Shown here: piece after piece, positions 61,302 through 64,000 of the stretch
How the letters are laid out: each line of letters begins with the position of its first letter
Position numbering within the stretch: the first letter of the stretch is position 1
DNA from: Synechococcus sp. CCY 0621
GTDB lineage: Bacteria > Cyanobacteriota > Cyanobacteriia > PCC-6307 > Cyanobiaceae
Reading direction: 5' to 3'
Assembly (NCBI RefSeq): GCF_019038465.1
Contig: NZ_JAFKRH010000010.1
Coordinates: 62,001-126,000 of the forward strand
DNA length: 64,000 nucleotides
The notes under the pieces: generated by a model
Databases searched by the model: none
Told to the model about the DNA's origin: nothing
What the model saw: the letters and a program-made list of their open reading frames with translations, nothing else
Program-made: the position numbers and the translations under genes

Positions 61302-62029
61302 TTGCCGGCCTCCTGCTGCTGCTTCCGCACCTGATCGTCAATACCCGCTTTGTGGCCGGCGGACAGCTCTACCAGGGTTCGATGGATGGCCTCCTGAAGA
61401 ACTATCCCCATGGCACCCAGATCGCCCTGGCACCGCTTCAGCTCCGGCGGCAGCAGCACCGCCATCCGCTGGAAAGCATCCCTGGCCCGGCGGGTTTCCT
61501 CGAAGATCATCCTCTTCATGGCCTCCCGGTCCACCAGGGAGCCTTCCAACCTGCGCAGGGCCAGCCCCTCCTTTTCGGCTAGGTAGAACTCACGCCTGGC
61601 GCGACTATCGGCCCAAGGTGGGACTTTCTCCCCGGGATGGGGAATATCCTCCAGGTCGTCGGGGGGGAGCTGCTTGCGGGTGGAACTCTCCGCCTCCGCC
61701 ATCCGATGCAGCCGCTCCACCGTTTCGGCATTGCCCATCTGTTGCCCCACGATCGATAGGTAGCCCTCCACCAGCCCATCGCGGTGGTACACGGTCCGCT
61801 CGTTGCGAACCTCCGCCAGGCCAAGGGCCTGCAGCGTCTCGCGATGCCTTCCCAGGCTCCGCTCGGAGATGCCCAGCAGCTTCGCAGCATCACGGCGGGT
61901 GAGTTGATTCAAGGGCCAGAAATGCGGCTCGTCTATTATATCTTGATCCGCCTCGTTATTAGGCGCGCTGCCCGCAGATAGTATGGGGGCCTGGGGGTTC
62001 CTGTTGCTGCAGTGGGTTTCGCTGCCCAC
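61298..62029 (-). CDS. Helix-turn-helix protein resembling phage terminase small subunit (Nu1-like)
   Basis: The frame is 243 residues; the first 35 (MGSETHCSNRNPQAPIL and on) may precede the true start. A helix-turn-helix is clear: LNQLTRRDAAKLLGISERSL, GRHRETLQALGL. The second half is helical, with LAEKEGLALRRLEGSLVDRE and RARDAFQRMAVLLPPELK. This order (HTH, 'gaLv' helix, then a run with ARDAxxxLPxxL) is that of Nu1/DUF1441 terminase small subunits. No large terminase follows: downstream is the 95-residue gene, then the recombinase fragment. A plasmid or island regulator is the alternative. Confidence 0.5.
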   Translation of the reverse strand: MGSETHCSNRNPQAPILSAGSAPNNEADQDIIDEPHFWPLNQLTRRDAAKLLGISERSLGRHRETLQALGLAEVRNERTVYHRDGLVEGYLSIVGQQMGNAETVERLHRMAEAESSTRKQLPPDDLEDIPHPGEKVPPWADSRARREFYLAEKEGLALRRLEGSLVDREAMKRMIFEETRRARDAFQRMAVLLPPELKRCQGDLGAMGIVLQEAIHRTLVELSAGHKAGIDDQVRKQQQEAGK

Positions 62030-62269
62030 AAGTAGGACACGTTGGCGCGTCTATCCCAGGCGAAAACATGCGACACGGTGGCCACGGAAGGTTATACACC
62101 GGGAAGGACCCTGAAACGCCCCCACCGCGTAGCCGTCCCCCTGGCGCGTAGTGTTGCAGGGGTGAATGGTGTTTCACATAAGAGAATGTTTCCCGCCTCT
62201 TCTTCCCTGGGCTCAGTGAAGCGAACGAGAGCACAACGCGAGGCGAGCACCTTTCTTCATGTCGTGAGG
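62030..62269. other. Intergenic stretch with no assignable gene
   Basis: Short ORFs on both strands were examined, including a minus-strand 91-residue frame ending at 61959 with CPTCGQRNP. None is convincing. The part next to 62030 should hold the promoter of the terminase-like gene. Confidence 0.3.
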
Positions 62270-62407
62270 CTATTCGTCTAGGTCAGAGAATAGATCGGTT
62301 GGGTTTCCGGGAAGGTTTTCGTAATCGTTGAGTGTTTCAAGTGAGTCGGGATGACATTGAAGCGCCAACGCCAACACCCGCAATGCGCCCAACACGTCAG
62401 GGTGCAT
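62270..62407 (-). CDS. Possible 45-residue acidic peptide
   Basis: ATG 62407 to TAG 62270 encodes MHPDVLGALRVLALALQCHP, then ETLNDYENLPGNPTDLFSDL. It has an amphipathic helical start and a strongly acidic end, as seen in small regulators or antitoxins. No close family is recognised and the ribosome site is weak. Between it and 62660 nothing else was found. Confidence 0.35.
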   Translation of the reverse strand: MHPDVLGALRVLALALQCHPDSLETLNDYENLPGNPTDLFSDLDE

Positions 62408-62659
62408 TGTGCGTTCTGTTGATCAACCCGACGCATTCGGTCTGGGTTTAATCAGTGAAAACCATACCGCGAACTACGCCGGTCGGGGGTAATTAGTTGG
62501 ACATGGCCAGCAGTGGGGACTTGGCCGTGGCAGCCCCGCCCCATGTCGGGGGTGGGAGGGTAGGACCGGCGAGCAGGCGTGCCTGGGCGATGGTGTGTTG
62601 GGTTGGCAAGGGGGAGGGTGCCGGTAGAATGGAGTATCTAATTGAAGGGGATTAAAGTC

Positions 62660-63469
62660 ATGCAAGAGAAAAAGCCAAGACGAACCTCTTATAGTTTTAC
62701 GACAGCCGACAAGGTTGATAATATCGAGATAGGAGTAAGAAGCGGAAAAGATGGGACCCTTGAGGTTTGCCCGGTCACTGAGGTAAAAGAAGCTCATGTC
62801 ACTACTCAATATGAGAGACCGAAGAAACCAAAAATTCTTACCAAAGTTCCCACTGGAGATCGCCCTGCCAAGGTTAATATTAATGAGGCTATCGCAGACT
62901 ACGATTTGCTATTGGCAGTAGATACCAATACTAAAGAGGTTGCAGGCTATAGACTATCTGTGACGTCTGTGGTTATGGCAAGGCTTGTTCCTACGCCCAA
63001 CGCTGGCTTGTCATGCAATTATGAGATACCACTGAGTATCGAATTCACATCAATCCACGGAAACCCAGAGCGAATTGGATGGGTTCTTGCACTGAAGGAG
63101 CTTTTGCGCTGTAGTCTCATCAATCAAAGTTCTAGGATTGGAATGGTTGTTGATTCAGAGTTGGGCCTGCTTGCAGAGTTTAATAGCCGAAGACAGCCCC
63201 TCTTTGGGTGTGACTTTCTTCTTGGCGGTGTTGAACTAATATACGGCGGCTCCGATGGTGGTGCTGAGCTAATTCCAAACAAGCTCATACGGAAGGCTGA
63301 AAAAGCTTCAGCCGCTCTACTTAAGGAAATTGTTGCTGGAGCCAAGCATGGCTCACTGAGAACACTTACTCCTAGAAGTGCTTGTACATCTCTTGCTTTT
63401 CATTGGAACAGACCTTCTGCTGGGGCAATCCAGCATCAAGATGCAGTGGGCGGCTCCAATCATGCCTGA
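62660..63469 (+). CDS. Low-GC hypothetical protein
   Basis: The start ATG 62660 has AAGGGG about eight bases upstream, so it is preferred over TTG 62642. The 269-residue product begins MQEKKPRRTSYSFTTADKVD and contains IADYDLLLAVDTNTKEVAGY, LSIEFTSIHGNPERIGWVLA and VVDSELGLLAEFNSRRQPLF. Its composition is much poorer in GC than core genes. IADYDLLLAVDTNTK, followed by VVDSELG, may be strands with acidic active-site residues (the order resembles an RNase H-like fold), but this is speculative. No family is recognised. Confidence 0.65.
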   Translation: MQEKKPRRTSYSFTTADKVDNIEIGVRSGKDGTLEVCPVTEVKEAHVTTQYERPKKPKILTKVPTGDRPAKVNINEAIADYDLLLAVDTNTKEVAGYRLSVTSVVMARLVPTPNAGLSCNYEIPLSIEFTSIHGNPERIGWVLALKELLRCSLINQSSRIGMVVDSELGLLAEFNSRRQPLFGCDFLLGGVELIYGGSDGGAELIPNKLIRKAEKASAALLKEIVAGAKHGSLRTLTPRSACTSLAFHWNRPSAGAIQHQDAVGGSNHA

Positions 63470-63833
63470 AGTGTATGCAGGGCGACTGTCCTCCGCTGAT
63501 CTTGAGCGATGGATGGCACCCCCACAGACGAAGAGCCCCCCCATCGGCTGATGGAGGTACCCCGTCGCGGGTTAGGGGGGCAGGGTCTCAGACCCAGGCA
63601 CTTCGAATCGGTGAACCACAGCTACGAACTGGAGGCTGCAGACAAAACCCCTTTCAGCAAGATTGCTTCGGCTCTCACCTGCGGTTACTCTCTCTGTGTT
63701 TCACGGAAAGGGAGATGAAGATGCCGGCAGCTCTCGGGACTACCTAATCAATTGCGAAAAAGGCTGCCGAGAACACCTGATTAAGAGTCGACTTGGCATC
63801 CTGCAATCCGTTTCCCCACGTCTTTGGACAATC
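63470..63833. other. Intergenic stretch before the SIR2-like gene
   Basis: These 364 bases have only short frames (the longest about 70 residues, 63509-63718 plus), with no recognisable protein. It presumably includes the promoter of the SIR2-like gene. Confidence 0.35.
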
Positions 63834-64000
63834 ATGACTATCGATCCAATGCTCTCTTTGAGCTTTTCAATGAGTGCAAGCCCCGGAGCCTATGCATTGC
63901 TTCTGGGATCAGGCATTTCGAGGTCAGCACAAATTCCTACTGGCTGGGAAATTACACTTGAATTAGTAAGGAGGATTGCGGTAGCAAATGGCAGCGAAGA
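63834..64000 (+). CDS. SIR2-domain protein, N-terminal part (cut by window edge)
   Basis: From ATG 63834 (with TTGGA just upstream) the visible 55 residues read MTIDPMLSLSFSMSASPGAY, ALLLGSGISRSAQIPTGWEI, TLELVRRIAVANGSE. G-A-Y-A-L-L-x-G-S-G-I-S-R-x-A-x-I-P-T-G-W-E is the NAD-binding beginning of SIR2-like (SIR2_2) domains. It is found in many prokaryotic defence proteins that deplete NAD+ on infection. The rest lies outside the window, so the system cannot be named. Confidence 0.75.
   Translation, partial: MTIDPMLSLSFSMSASPGAYALLLGSGISRSAQIPTGWEITLELVRRIAVANGSE

Noticed and set aside
61959-62234. 91-codon minus-strand frame with CPTCGQ
   Set aside because: A single CxxC without a partner pair and a composition unlike a protein; it overlaps the start of the terminase-like gene.

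Overview
The window looks like chromosomal DNA of a picocyanobacterium of the Synechococcus/Cyanobium (alpha-cyanobacterial) group. The evidence is CsoS1D (the tandem-BMC shell protein of alpha-carboxysomes) next to an rdgB/ham1 gene, a cyanobacterial AbrB regulator, a long-form hibernation factor (LrtA type), a single acyl-ACP synthetase gene, and high-GC, tightly packed housekeeping genes. No database search was possible; names rest on motifs, lengths and gene order.

Layout. (1) 1-26,000 is a GC-rich core region: a two-component pair, a glycosyltransferase, an MFS-recO-deoC-hpf run, lipB, a frameshifted aas, pdhC, queA, a VapBC-type pair, sodB, an FKBP isomerase, lnt, two MscS channels, and an AraC regulator with a formylglycine-generating enzyme and its sulfatase. 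(2) 26,096-33,900 is a lower-GC island. It begins at a broken 3' copy of tRNA-Ala(GGC) that still has its terminator. It carries a membrane pentapeptide-repeat protein, an IS3 transposase remnant and two translationally coupled dynamin-like GTPases resembling the Eleos (LeoA/LeoBC) anti-phage system. (3) 33,916-38,300 returns to core-like genes: MerR, VWA protein and PPP phosphatase in one run, a secreted SNase-type nuclease, and cyAbrB. (4) 38,300-40,540 is a decayed region with a broken nuclease-like gene, tRNA-Asp and a MITE-like element.

(5) 40,542-55,463 is a complete BREX phage-defence operon: brxE-like, brxA, brxB, brxC, pglX, pglZ, brxL. It combines BrxE (known from type 6) with BrxL (the type 1 hallmark). 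The central specificity part of pglX is strikingly AT-rich compared with both ends. (6) 55,571-57,300 holds a coupled Nif11-like / PDDEXK-like / HNH nuclease set and an ArdC-like antirestriction remnant. (7) 57,728-59,089 is an IS5-type insertion sequence with inverted repeats and a CTAG target duplication. (8) csoS1D follows, then only the C-terminal part of rdgB, cut off at about 60,411 where foreign DNA begins; the carboxysome operon expected beyond it is absent. (9) 60,411-64,000 is accessory DNA: a serine recombinase fragment, a terminase-small-subunit-like gene, low-GC orphans, and at the right edge the start of a SIR2-domain protein that may belong to another defence system.

Overall, three candidate defence loci (Eleos-like, BREX, SIR2) and their mobile-element debris sit among core genes, and they have broken up the neighbourhood of a carboxysome gene.
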